A stretch of DNA of 9,087 nt. Source: an uncultured Faecalibaculum sp. (GTDB lineage: Bacteria; Bacillota_I; Bacilli_A; Erysipelotrichales; Erysipelotrichaceae). The stretch lies in NCBI RefSeq assembly GCF_910588395.1, contig NZ_CAJUPA010000060.1, positions 1 through 9,087 of the forward strand, read 5' to 3'. Made by a program: the position numbers and the translations under genes. The notes under the pieces were generated by a model. The model searched no databases and was not told where the DNA came from. It saw only the letters and a program-made list of their open reading frames with translations. Below are positions 1 through 5,514 of this stretch, piece after piece. The stretch's first letter is position 1; every line of letters starts with the position of its first letter.

Positions 1-101
1 TCATGGCAGAGAGGAAATACCTGTAAACATCCCGAACACAGAAGTCAAGCTCTCTCACGGTGACGATAGCCGAAAGGCAAAAATAACACATGGCCACTGA
101 G
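1..101 (+). rRNA. rrf: 5S ribosomal RNA, 3' part (5' end outside window)
   Basis: The segment at 33-51 (CCGAACACAGAAGTCAAGC) is the near-universal 5S core, and the preceding ATACCTGTAAACATC matches the 5S loop B/helix III region. The 3' end TGGCCACTG (91-99) is the right strand of helix I; its left strand would lie before position 1. By mental alignment with Bacillus subtilis 5S about 8 nucleotides are missing at the 5' end, which would give a gene of roughly 109 nt. Helix IV is reduced to GCC-GAAA-GGC at 69-78, shorter than the usual arm. The exact 3' end (99-101) is uncertain. It is followed at once by an intrinsic terminator, as expected at the end of an rRNA operon or for a lone 5S gene; 16S and 23S are not visible. 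Identity is very likely; only the boundaries are inferred. Confidence 0.92.
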
Positions 102-106
102 AAAGC

Positions 107-133
107 CGGTATCCGAAAGGGTGCCGTTTTTTT
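107..133 (+). terminator. Intrinsic terminator of the rRNA locus
   Basis: An 8-bp stem is seen: CGGTATCC at 107-114 pairs with GGGTGCCG at 119-126, including two G-U pairs that are stable only in the + strand transcript, closed by a GAAA tetraloop. Seven T residues (127-133) follow directly. The strand bias of the wobble pairs and the T-run show that it stops + strand transcription, hence 5S read-through. Confidence 0.88.
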
Positions 134-233
134 ATTTCAGAGTATACGCAGACAGCACTCCCATCTGATCTCCAGCCCCGGCCAGGGCCGCAGGTCCCAT
201 CAGCACAGAGGTTAACAATTTAACCGGTTCCAT
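132..233 (-). CDS. Possible small protein (33 aa), unrecognised
   Basis: An open frame on the - strand starts at ATG 233 and stops at TAA 132-134. It has a good Shine-Dalgarno, AGGAGA, about 8 nt upstream (complement of positions 242-247). The peptide begins MEPVKLLTSVLMGPAALAG and ends with a more polar tail. The middle is moderately hydrophobic, so a small membrane-associated or secreted peptide is conceivable. An in-frame ATG at 254 would give 40 aa. No clear promoter was found: a TATGAT at 255-250 lacks a good -35. I do not recognise a family. The frame lies between the 5S terminator and the amylase promoter, antisense to the amylase leader region, and may be chance. The ribosome binding site is the only reason to list it. 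Confidence 0.22.
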   Translation of the reverse strand: MEPVKLLTSVLMGPAALAGAGDQMGVLSAYTLK

Positions 234-254
234 CCGGTTTTCTCCTGCTATCAT
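222..254 (+). promoter_or_regulatory. Probable promoter of the GH13 gene with a candidate LacI-type operator
   Basis: TGCTATCAT at 246-254 is an extended -10 element (TGn then TATCAT, one mismatch to consensus). No convincing -35 is present at the right spacing, which is compatible with an extended -10 promoter; transcription would begin near 261. Just upstream, AACCGGTT at 222-229 is a perfect palindrome with a central CG step, as in LacI/MalR-family operators, with partial symmetry beyond it (TTTAACC against TGGAACC). An overlapping dyad, GGTTAA-4-TTAACC, spans 210-225, and CCGGTT recurs at 224-229 and 234-239. Promoter plausible; operator is a guess. Confidence 0.4.
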
Positions 255-299
255 ACAAAGGAAGAAACAAAACCCCGGCAGGATGCCGGAAGCATCAAT

Positions 300-304
300 G
301 GAGG
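300..304 (+). promoter_or_regulatory. Ribosome binding site that decides the GH13 start
   Basis: GGAGG lies 5 nt before ATG 310. It is inside the longer frame that could begin at ATG 283 or 298, neither of which has a well-spaced Shine-Dalgarno. I therefore take 310 as the true start. Confidence 0.7.
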
Positions 305-309
305 CTGTT

Positions 310-1608
310 ATGCAAGACAGGGAGATTGAAAACAAACTGCTGTATTCTGTGTTTGCGCGAAATCATTCACAGGCGGGTACACTGAAAGAGGTCGAAGGAG
401 ATCTGGAGCGGATCCGGGGACTGGGAGCGGACATTCTCTGGCTGCTGCCGGTGCAGCCTTCCGGTGAACAGGACAGAAAGGGCAAAGACGGGAGTCCCTA
501 TGCCATTCAGGACTACCGCCGGATAGATCCGAAGCAGGGAACCTGGGAAGATCTGAAATCACTGACGGAGAAAGCCCATGCTCTGGGGATGAAGGTGATC
601 GTGGATGTGGTCTACAACCATACGTCGCCGGATTCGGTTCTGACCCGGGAACATCCGGCGTGGTTCTTCATGGATGATACAGGGAACCGGCACTCTCTGG
701 TGGCGGACTGGAGCGATATTGTGGATCTGGACTACGGGCAGCGGGACTTGTGGGGTTACCAGATCGAGACGCTGAAGCAGTTTGCGGCTATGGTGGACGG
801 CTTCCGCTGCGATGTGGCGAGCCGGGTTCCGGCGGGGTTCTGGAAGGAAGCCAGGGAAGCCTGCAGCGTGGTGAATCCGGATCTGTTCTGGCTGGCGGAA
901 AGCTGCCATCTGCCGTTTGTAAAATTCTGCCGGGATCAGGGCCGGGTGGGAGAAAGTGAATCTGCCCTGTGTCAGGCAGCTTTTGATGTGCTGTATGACT
1001 ATGATGCGTTCCCGGACCAGCTGCTGGTGATGCAGCAGAAGGCTCCGGTGAGTCAGTGGACGGATGCACTGGTGCGGCAGGATGCCATGCTGCCGCCGGA
1101 GGCTGTCAAACTGCGGTATCTGGAAAATCACGATCAGCCCCGGGCGATGGCCTGCGGCTGGGATGAGAGTCTCTGGAGGAACTGGACGGCACTGCTGTTT
1201 TCCCTGAAGGGACTGCCAATGCTGTATCACGGGCAGGAGCAGAGAGAGACACATCTGCCCAGTATCTTCGATCAGGACCCAATTGACTGGAAAGAGGATC
1301 AGGAAGCGGCGGACTGGATCCGGCGGTGCAAAGCGGTCAGAACCCGGTATTTCAAGCCTGGGGTTCCGGTTCTCTATGAACCGGATGACGGGAACGGTTC
1401 CCTGGCGCTGAACCGCAATGGCCTGCGGGCGCTGTTCCGGCTCCAGGACAAAGGACAGGACAGGATCCCGGCGGGTCTGCCCGATGGAGAGTACATCAAT
1501 CTCTTCACCGGTGAACCGGTGCAGATCCGGGCGTCACAGGCAGACAGCGACAATCTGCCGCTGCTGGTCAGAGATCCCCTGGCAGATACCCGCTGCAGGC
1601 TGCAGTAA
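310..1608 (+). CDS. Alpha-amylase family (GH13) glycoside hydrolase, cytoplasmic
   Basis: This encodes 432 aa of a GH13 catalytic barrel, which acts on alpha-glucosidic bonds of starch- or glycogen-derived oligosaccharides. All signature regions are present (numbering from the start at 310): DVVYNH at 99-104, GFRCDVAS at 164-171 with nucleophile D168 and R166, LAES with acid/base E197, and ENHDQPR at 272-278 with D275. There is no signal peptide, so it acts on imported sugars inside the cell. At 432 aa it is short for an amylase, leaving only a small C-terminal domain after the barrel. The start at 310 is chosen because GGAGG at 300-304 sits 5 nt upstream; in-frame ATGs at 283 and 298 lack such a site. 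No sugar transporter adjoins it, and it is probably monocistronic, closed by the hairpin at 1637-1678. Substrate and bond specificity cannot be read from sequence; maltodextrin glucosidase, alpha-amylase or a transferring relative are all possible. Confidence 0.9.
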   Translation: MQDREIENKLLYSVFARNHSQAGTLKEVEGDLERIRGLGADILWLLPVQPSGEQDRKGKDGSPYAIQDYRRIDPKQGTWEDLKSLTEKAHALGMKVIVDVVYNHTSPDSVLTREHPAWFFMDDTGNRHSLVADWSDIVDLDYGQRDLWGYQIETLKQFAAMVDGFRCDVASRVPAGFWKEAREACSVVNPDLFWLAESCHLPFVKFCRDQGRVGESESALCQAAFDVLYDYDAFPDQLLVMQQKAPVSQWTDALVRQDAMLPPEAVKLRYLENHDQPRAMACGWDESLWRNWTALLFSLKGLPMLYHGQEQRETHLPSIFDQDPIDWKEDQEAADWIRRCKAVRTRYFKPGVPVLYEPDDGNGSLALNRNGLRALFRLQDKGQDRIPAGLPDGEYINLFTGEPVQIRASQADSDNLPLLVRDPLADTRCRLQ

Positions 1609-1636
1609 GCGGTGACTGTCTTTGGAAAACACACAA

Positions 1637-1678
1637 AACCCGGAGGAAAACAGCGGTGTGGCTGTCTTCCTCCGGGTT
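1637..1678. terminator. Bidirectional intrinsic terminator between converging genes
   Basis: An 18-nt inverted repeat (1637-1654 with 1661-1678; core AACCCGGAGGAA / TTCCTCCGGGTT) has a single mismatch (A1649 against C1666) and a 6-nt loop. On the + strand it is followed by GTTTTCTGTTTG, serving the GH13 gene. On the - strand it is followed by TTTTGTGTGTTTT, serving the oleate hydratase gene, whose stop is about 95 nt upstream in that direction. It is the strongest hairpin in the window. Confidence 0.87.
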
Positions 1679-1772
1679 GTTTTCTGTTTGTGCCGCAGCG
1701 GGCTGGCTGTGTGCAGACTGCTGCAGTCAGATGGACTGATGCATGCAGTCAGCGCCTGGGGCGGAATCGTCC

Positions 1773-3563
1773 TCAGTCGTTTTCCGGAATGGCACCGTAT
1801 TCCTTCAGAACCAGCTCGATGTCCGTGCCTTTGATCTTTTTCAGCAGCTCCCGCATGGCCAGTTTTTCCATGGGATTGGTCACCATGTCTGTCAGCGGCT
1901 TGCCATCCCGCATGTGCACGGCTGCCTTGAGCATATCCCGCACATCATAGGCTGATCCCCAGACCTCGGGTACCGCCCGTTCGATGTCCAGCAGATCATA
2001 CACCGCTTCCATACCGGTGCGCATGGAGTATTCCGTGGTGAAAATCGTATCCCGGGGTGTCTCGGCGAACTGGCCGATGAATGCAAAGTTCTTCGATCCC
2101 TTCGGACGCACCAGCGGACGGTCGTCCTTTTTCCGGGGCATGAAGAACGCAGTGACAAAAGGCATCATGCAGGGAATCGTGTTGCAGTGGTTTGCTGCCA
2201 GATCATGGATCTTCTCTTCAGGAACGCCGATGTGATACAGCCATTCTTCGCAGATTTCCTCGCCGGTGCAGTCCCGCATCGGTTTTTTCACATAATCGCC
2301 TTCCCGGTCCGTGAACAGGCCGTAGACCCAGACCAGGGCGTGTCCATCCGGCTGGTTCCGGAACTGCGGCTGGCGGTTGATGGTCCAGGACAGCAGCCAG
2401 GCGGAGTCCTTTGCGGTGACGATGCCACCGGTCACAACGTGACCTGTCAGCACATCCCGGCCGGTGATTGCCTTGATGTAGGGGAAAATTTCTTCGTCCA
2501 GGGTCTCCACTGTGGCGGATTCCCAGTTGGTTTTCTCCACATCTCCGCAGAATTTCTCCGGGTGACCGAAATCATCGGACTGTTTTGCGATTTTCTTCCA
2601 GGTGCTCCAGCCCCCGTCATCTGCCAGGTCGTCGTTCAGCTTTGCCGGTTCGGTCTGGGATCCGAAAGCCGAGTTCTCCACCAGACCGCCTACGGTCAGG
2701 AACAGCAGATCGTTTTCTGTCAGGGAAATCGTCTCCAGTCTGTCGTCCCGTTTCACGGTGATGGACTGCGCCAGTTTTTCGTCCTGCCGCACCACGAACT
2801 GCACATCCTCCAGCTTCACGCCGTACTCGAATTTCACGCCTTTGCTCTCCAGGTATTTCACCATGGGCAGGATCATGGACTCATACTGGTTGTATTTCGT
2901 GAAGCGCAGTGCGGACAGATCCGGCAGCCCGTCAATGTGGTGTACAAAACGCTGCATGTACCGCTTCATTTCCAGGGCCGAGTGCCAGTTTTCAAAGGCA
3001 AACATCGTCCGCCAGTACAGCCAGAAGTTCGAGTTCAGGACTTCGTCATCGAAGACATCTTCGATTGTCTTGTCTTCCAGGTCCTTTTCCGGTGTCAGAT
3101 ACAGCTTCAGGATCTGCTCCTGCGCCTTGTCCGATACGGCGAATTTCTTGTCCGTATGCGCATCCTGACCCCGGTTTTCCGTTACCCGGCACAGGGAATA
3201 GTTGGGATCGTCCCTGTTCAGCCAGTAGTACTCGTCCAGCACGGAATAGTCGGCGTTTTCAATGGAAGGCCCATCCCGCAGAATGTCCCACATGACTTCG
3301 AAATGGTTGTCCATTTCCCGGCCGCCCCGCATGGTGTAGCCCAGCAGCGGATACTGCCAGCCGTCCATGGCGCCGCCGGGAATCGGATCCTTTTCCAGAA
3401 TGTGGATGTTTTCTCCGGGCATTTTTGCGTCCCGGACCAGGAAAAATGCCGCAGAGAGCCCGGCGAGACCGCTGCCCATGATATAGGCGTGTTTGTTTTC
3501 AATGTCCTTTGGCACCCGCGGATGCGCGAAGGCTTCGTAGTTGCCGCTTCCGTAATGGAACAT
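1773..3563 (-). CDS. ohyA: Oleate hydratase (FAD-dependent; myosin-cross-reactive antigen family)
   Basis: This 596-aa protein adds water across the cis-9 double bond of oleate and similar unsaturated fatty acids to give 10-hydroxystearate, a step tied to detoxifying host fatty acids in gut and skin Firmicutes. Length is typical of the family (about 590 aa). The N-terminal FAD-binding motif GSGLAGLSAA is at 30-39, followed by the acidic end of strand two (HILEKD, 54-59). The family loop RGGREM is at 79-84, with E83 matching the catalytic glutamate of characterised OhyA proteins. MKRYMQRFVHHI (199-210) carries the conserved tyrosine (Y202) implicated in protonation. No signal peptide or long membrane span is visible; these are peripheral membrane proteins. 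The start is supported by GAGGTG (complement of 3571-3576) 7 nt upstream. The gene stands alone, converging on the GH13 gene, and has its own probable promoter. Identification is firm; catalytic assignments rest on recalled family knowledge. Confidence 0.96.
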   Translation of the reverse strand: MFHYGSGNYEAFAHPRVPKDIENKHAYIMGSGLAGLSAAFFLVRDAKMPGENIHILEKDPIPGGAMDGWQYPLLGYTMRGGREMDNHFEVMWDILRDGPSIENADYSVLDEYYWLNRDDPNYSLCRVTENRGQDAHTDKKFAVSDKAQEQILKLYLTPEKDLEDKTIEDVFDDEVLNSNFWLYWRTMFAFENWHSALEMKRYMQRFVHHIDGLPDLSALRFTKYNQYESMILPMVKYLESKGVKFEYGVKLEDVQFVVRQDEKLAQSITVKRDDRLETISLTENDLLFLTVGGLVENSAFGSQTEPAKLNDDLADDGGWSTWKKIAKQSDDFGHPEKFCGDVEKTNWESATVETLDEEIFPYIKAITGRDVLTGHVVTGGIVTAKDSAWLLSWTINRQPQFRNQPDGHALVWVYGLFTDREGDYVKKPMRDCTGEEICEEWLYHIGVPEEKIHDLAANHCNTIPCMMPFVTAFFMPRKKDDRPLVRPKGSKNFAFIGQFAETPRDTIFTTEYSMRTGMEAVYDLLDIERAVPEVWGSAYDVRDMLKAAVHMRDGKPLTDMVTNPMEKLAMRELLKKIKGTDIELVLKEYGAIPEND

Positions 3564-3582
3564 GTTTCATCACCTCGGCACC

Positions 3583-3612
3583 ATTTTAGAAAAATCTCCA
3601 TTTGCCGGTCAG
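3583..3612 (-). promoter_or_regulatory. Candidate promoter of oleate hydratase
   Basis: Read on the - strand, CTGACC (3612-3607; 4 of 6 to -35 consensus) is followed after 18 nt by TAAAAT (3588-3583; 5 of 6 to -10). Transcription would start near 3576, very close to the ribosome binding site at 3576-3571, so the leader would be extremely short. That closeness lowers confidence. Confidence 0.38.
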
Positions 3613-3662
3613 CCGTCATGCCCTGCAGCAGTACACAGTGACAAATGTGTCTGAACCGGCCA

Positions 3663-3695
3663 GCAGGGTGGGAAAACGCAGGTTTCCCACCCTGC
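3663..3695. repeat. Perfect 13-bp inverted repeat
   Basis: GCAGGGTGGGAAA (3663-3675) pairs without mismatch with TTTCCCACCCTGC (3683-3695) around a 7-nt loop. Neither strand has a T-run after the stem, so it is not a standard intrinsic terminator. It lies about 100 bp upstream of the oleate hydratase start and could be an operator, a Rho-independent stop of unusual form, or an RNA processing or stability element. Confidence 0.6.
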
Positions 3696-3781
3696 ACGCC
3701 GTTTTCGCGAATTCCGGCAGTCCGGGAGTGAGGAGCCGGTGCGGAATATATCCAGTCAGGGGTTTCCGGCTCAGATGGATA

Positions 3782-3817
3782 CCGGCTTCAGATTGCCGAA
3801 AGGCGGCCTGAAGCCGG
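3782..3817. repeat. GAAA-capped hairpin
   Basis: CCGGCTTCAG (3782-3791) pairs with CTGAAGCCGG (3808-3817), and an inner GCC-GAAA-GGC (3795-3804) makes a GNRA tetraloop on the + strand, separated by a 3-by-3 internal loop. No T-run follows on either strand. Function unknown. Confidence 0.5.
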
Positions 3818-3840
3818 GACTTTGTCTGGTGGAAGCGCAG

Positions 3841-3884
3841 AAAACCGCCGGCTGCTTTCCCCGAAGCAAAAGCGGCTGGCGGCT
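3841..3884 (-). terminator. Probable terminator of the lacR-HAD operon
   Basis: Read on the - strand, the complement of 3869-3884 pairs with the complement of 3843-3858 over 16 positions with two mismatches and one G-U pair, around a short loop. The stem runs into TTTT (complement of 3844-3841) followed by CTG. It begins 28 nt after the HAD stop codon, the expected place. The T-run is short, so it may be only moderately efficient. Confidence 0.55.
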
Positions 3885-3911
3885 GGTCTGCGGTTTGCAG
3901 GATGTGCGGGG

Positions 3912-4562
3912 CTAACGGCGGATTTCGGTCATGTCCCGGACCACCTGGGTGATCTGGGGGATACCGGCTACCTGATTCCGGATGTGGCCGGAGTCCAGCA
4001 GCCGGATGTCCCGGATTCCTGCCTGCAATGAGCTTTCAATGCCCGCCAGGGAATCCTCGATCACTGTGATGTCCTGCAGGGGCACCTGGATGTTTTCGGC
4101 GGCGTCCTGGAACATGGCGGTTTTGTTTTCGTATGTTCCGTCGTCGTACACGATGTCTGCCGGATCGATCCACCGGTCCAGGCGGAAATTTTCCACGAAG
4201 AAATCAATGTTGGGTTTGATGGAAGCCGAGGCGATTGTAAAGGGGACACCTGCGGCTGTCAGTTCATCAAAGAGTGCTTCCGCACCCTGGATGAGATGAA
4301 AGGAGGCTGCATCGGCTTTGCAGAACTGACGGTAGTACTCTTCCTTGAGCAGGGAATACCGGTCTTCCAGTTCCGGGTTTTCCATTCCGCCGTTTAAGTA
4401 GCGGATGATCAGTTTATTGGGACGGCCGTTCATTTTTTCGTGCAGCTCCTCCTCTGTGATGTCTCTTCCCCGGAGCTGGCGGGAAATGCGGTTCCAGGCA
4501 AGGACGTGCTTGTCGTTGTCCAGAAATAGCGTGCCGTTGAAGTCGAATATGACGCCTTTCAT
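3912..4562 (-). CDS. HAD-superfamily phosphatase/phosphomutase-like hydrolase
   Basis: This 216-aa protein has the HAD fold with a helical cap (residues about 15-90) as in beta-phosphoglucomutase and small sugar phosphatases. Motif I is DFNGT (7-11), with nucleophile D7 but Asn at residue 9 where most phosphatases have the general acid/base Asp. Motif II is in FTIASAS (108-114, S112), the motif III lysine is probably K147, and motif IV is IEDSLAG (168-174), with E169/D170 for magnesium. Its ATG overlaps the lacR stop by four bases (ATGA), and GAGGAGG lies just upstream inside lacR, so translation is coupled. The placement suggests a phosphorylated sugar of lactose use, such as galactose-6-phosphate or tagatose phosphates, or a house-cleaning role; that is inference. 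It is not one of the standard lac genes. Family assignment is secure; substrate is unknown. Confidence 0.9.
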   Translation of the reverse strand: MKGVIFDFNGTLFLDNDKHVLAWNRISRQLRGRDITEEELHEKMNGRPNKLIIRYLNGGMENPELEDRYSLLKEEYYRQFCKADAASFHLIQGAEALFDELTAAGVPFTIASASIKPNIDFFVENFRLDRWIDPADIVYDDGTYENKTAMFQDAAENIQVPLQDITVIEDSLAGIESSLQAGIRDIRLLDSGHIRNQVAGIPQITQVVRDMTEIRR

Positions 4563-5338
4563 TGTTCCTCCTCGTTTTTGACTTTGACCTGGCGGATCCG
4601 GGTGTATTCCCGGTAGTGGTCCGCCACGTCCTGGGACAGTGTGCTGTCCGTGATCAGTTCATCTATGTTGTACAGATGTTCGTATACGTAAAAATCCTCC
4701 CGGTTGAATTTCCGGCTGTCTGCCAGCAGATAGACGTTTCTGGCGTTGCGGCAGGCAATGGCCTGCATTTCCCCTTCTTCCAGGGAGGAAGTGGTGAGTT
4801 CGTCATCGGCGATTCCATTGCAGGAAATGAAGGCTTTCGTGAATTTCAGGTCCCGCAGGGTCTGGTTGGTCAGGGTGCCGGCAAAGGTACCGGTGTTGGA
4901 CCGGTAGGTGCCTCCCACCAGAACCACCCGGTCCTGCAGCTTGTCTTTCAGGGCTTCAAAAGCCGGCAGGGAGGGGGTCACTACCCGGACATCCCGGTCC
5001 GGCAGCAGCGTGGCCATCATTTCCAGCGTGGTGCCCGGGCCCAGAAAAATGGTTTCGTGATCCTGCACCGCCTGCGCTGCACAGCGGGCAATGGCGAGTT
5101 TTTCCTCGATCTGCACCGTGGATTTCTGCAGGTGAGAGAGTTCGAAGTCGATGTTGTAGTCCAGGGACTGGGCTCCACCCCGGACCCGGATCAGCTTGCC
5201 TGCCTTTTCCAGTTCGTCCAGGTCCCGGCGCACAGTCATATCGGAGACAGCCAGTGCCTCCATGATGTCCGCGGTGTCCACGATGCCCTTGTCATTGACC
5301 ATCTGAAGTATTTTTGTCAGTCGTTCCCGTTTCAGCAT
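4559..5338 (-). CDS. lacR: Lactose PTS operon repressor, DeoR family
   Basis: This 259-aa DeoR-family regulator has an N-terminal winged helix-turn-helix (about 5-57), with the family signature VSDMTVRRDLDELEKAGKL at 31-49 and RVRGGAQ at 51-57. The C-terminal sugar-phosphate sensor domain includes LGPGTTLE (99-106), VGGTYR (141-146) and ADSRKF (206-211). The GPGTT form and the divergent lacGFE operon point to LacR, whose known inducer in staphylococci and lactococci is tagatose-6-phosphate. AAAGGAGC (complement of 5345-5352) precedes the ATG by 7 nt. It is the first gene of a two-gene operon with the HAD enzyme and has its own consensus promoter. Repeats between it and lacG suggest that it controls both directions. 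A regulator of another PTS sugar is the main alternative, but the context makes that unlikely. Confidence 0.9.
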   Translation of the reverse strand: MLKRERLTKILQMVNDKGIVDTADIMEALAVSDMTVRRDLDELEKAGKLIRVRGGAQSLDYNIDFELSHLQKSTVQIEEKLAIARCAAQAVQDHETIFLGPGTTLEMMATLLPDRDVRVVTPSLPAFEALKDKLQDRVVLVGGTYRSNTGTFAGTLTNQTLRDLKFTKAFISCNGIADDELTTSSLEEGEMQAIACRNARNVYLLADSRKFNREDFYVYEHLYNIDELITDSTLSQDVADHYREYTRIRQVKVKNEEEQ

Positions 5339-5361
5339 CCGGTTGCTCCTTTCACAATCCT

Positions 5362-5390
5362 GTTATACCGTTTCCCGGCGTTCCAGTCAA
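5362..5390 (-). promoter_or_regulatory. lacR promoter
   Basis: On the - strand TTGACT (5390-5385) is followed after 17 nt by TATAAC (5367-5362), each 5 of 6 to sigma-A consensus. Transcription would start near 5355, leaving a leader of about 17 nt with the ribosome binding site at 5352-5345. Confidence 0.8.
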
Positions 5391-5398
5391 TAGAATCG

Positions 5399-5416
5399 AA
5401 CAGAAATAAACAGAAA
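5399..5416. promoter_or_regulatory. Candidate LacR operator near lacR (10-bp phased pair)
   Basis: AACAGAAA occurs at 5399-5406 and again at 5409-5416, exactly one DNA helical turn apart, just upstream of the lacR -35 box. The A-rich motif resembles the repeats downstream of the lacG promoter. Direct, phased A/T-rich repeats are typical of DeoR-family sites. Function inferred. Confidence 0.4.
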
Positions 5417-5465
5417 ATCCGAATACATCCATCAAGAACTGATAAAAATTGTTTGAAAAAGCGAT

Positions 5466-5479
5466 TGAAACCGTTGACA
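5466..5479 (+). promoter_or_regulatory. cre box (CcpA site) over the lacG -35 element
   Basis: TGAAACCGTTGACA matches the cre consensus TGWAANCGNTNWCA at every defined position. Its last six bases are the -35 box TTGACA, so CcpA bound here would block RNA polymerase. This predicts glucose repression of the lac operon. Confidence 0.82.
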
Positions 5480-5503
5480 TAGCCGGAATATCCTGCGTAT
5501 ACT
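5474..5503 (+). promoter_or_regulatory. Promoter of the lacGFE-galE operon
   Basis: A perfect TTGACA (5474-5479), an 18-nt spacer and TATACT (5498-5503; 5 of 6) form a strong sigma-A promoter. Transcription would begin near 5510, giving a leader of about 75 nt before lacG. A promoter this close to consensus needs tight repression, which the cre box and phased repeats can supply. Confidence 0.87.
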
Positions 5504-5514
5504 GTGGCTGTAAC

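Larger units (their letters stand above)
3564..3911. other. Gene-free spacer with several hairpins
   Basis: I find no convincing gene in these 348 bases. Frames across it lack a ribosome binding site and recognisable protein content. It holds the oleate hydratase promoter region, an imperfect dyad CAGTGACA-AA-TGTGTCTG at 3636-3653, a perfect 13-bp stem at 3663-3695, a long-range GAGCCGG/CCGGCTC pair (3733-3739 with 3766-3772), a GAAA-capped hairpin at 3782-3817, and the terminator of the lacR-HAD operon at 3843-3884. Confidence 0.6.

Noticed and set aside
170..195. CGGCC-AG-GGCCG palindrome considered as a hairpin
   Set aside because: The 2-nt loop is too tight for the 5-bp arms to fold fully, and there is no T-run.
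134..282. Search for a tRNA gene after the 5S gene
   Set aside because: The only GGTTC-like segment (226-235) lacks the RANTCC continuation, and no acceptor or anticodon arm pairs around it.
559..1254. 231-aa frame on the - strand opposite the GH13 gene
   Set aside because: The composition is shadow-like, and all GH13 motifs are intact on the + strand.
2187..3641. Long open frame (484 aa) on the + strand opposite oleate hydratase
   Set aside because: It is an antisense shadow of a clearly identified gene, with no domain and no matching ribosome binding site.
3602..4031. Two 69-aa frames on the + strand in the gene-free spacer (3602-3811 and 3822-4031)
   Set aside because: There is no Shine-Dalgarno, no family resemblance and Arg/Pro/Ser-rich composition; the second runs into the HAD gene antisense.
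4562..5482. 306-aa frame on the + strand opposite lacR
   Set aside because: It is the antisense shadow of the DeoR gene. Its start is at the lacR/HAD overlap, and its end crosses the lac promoter region.
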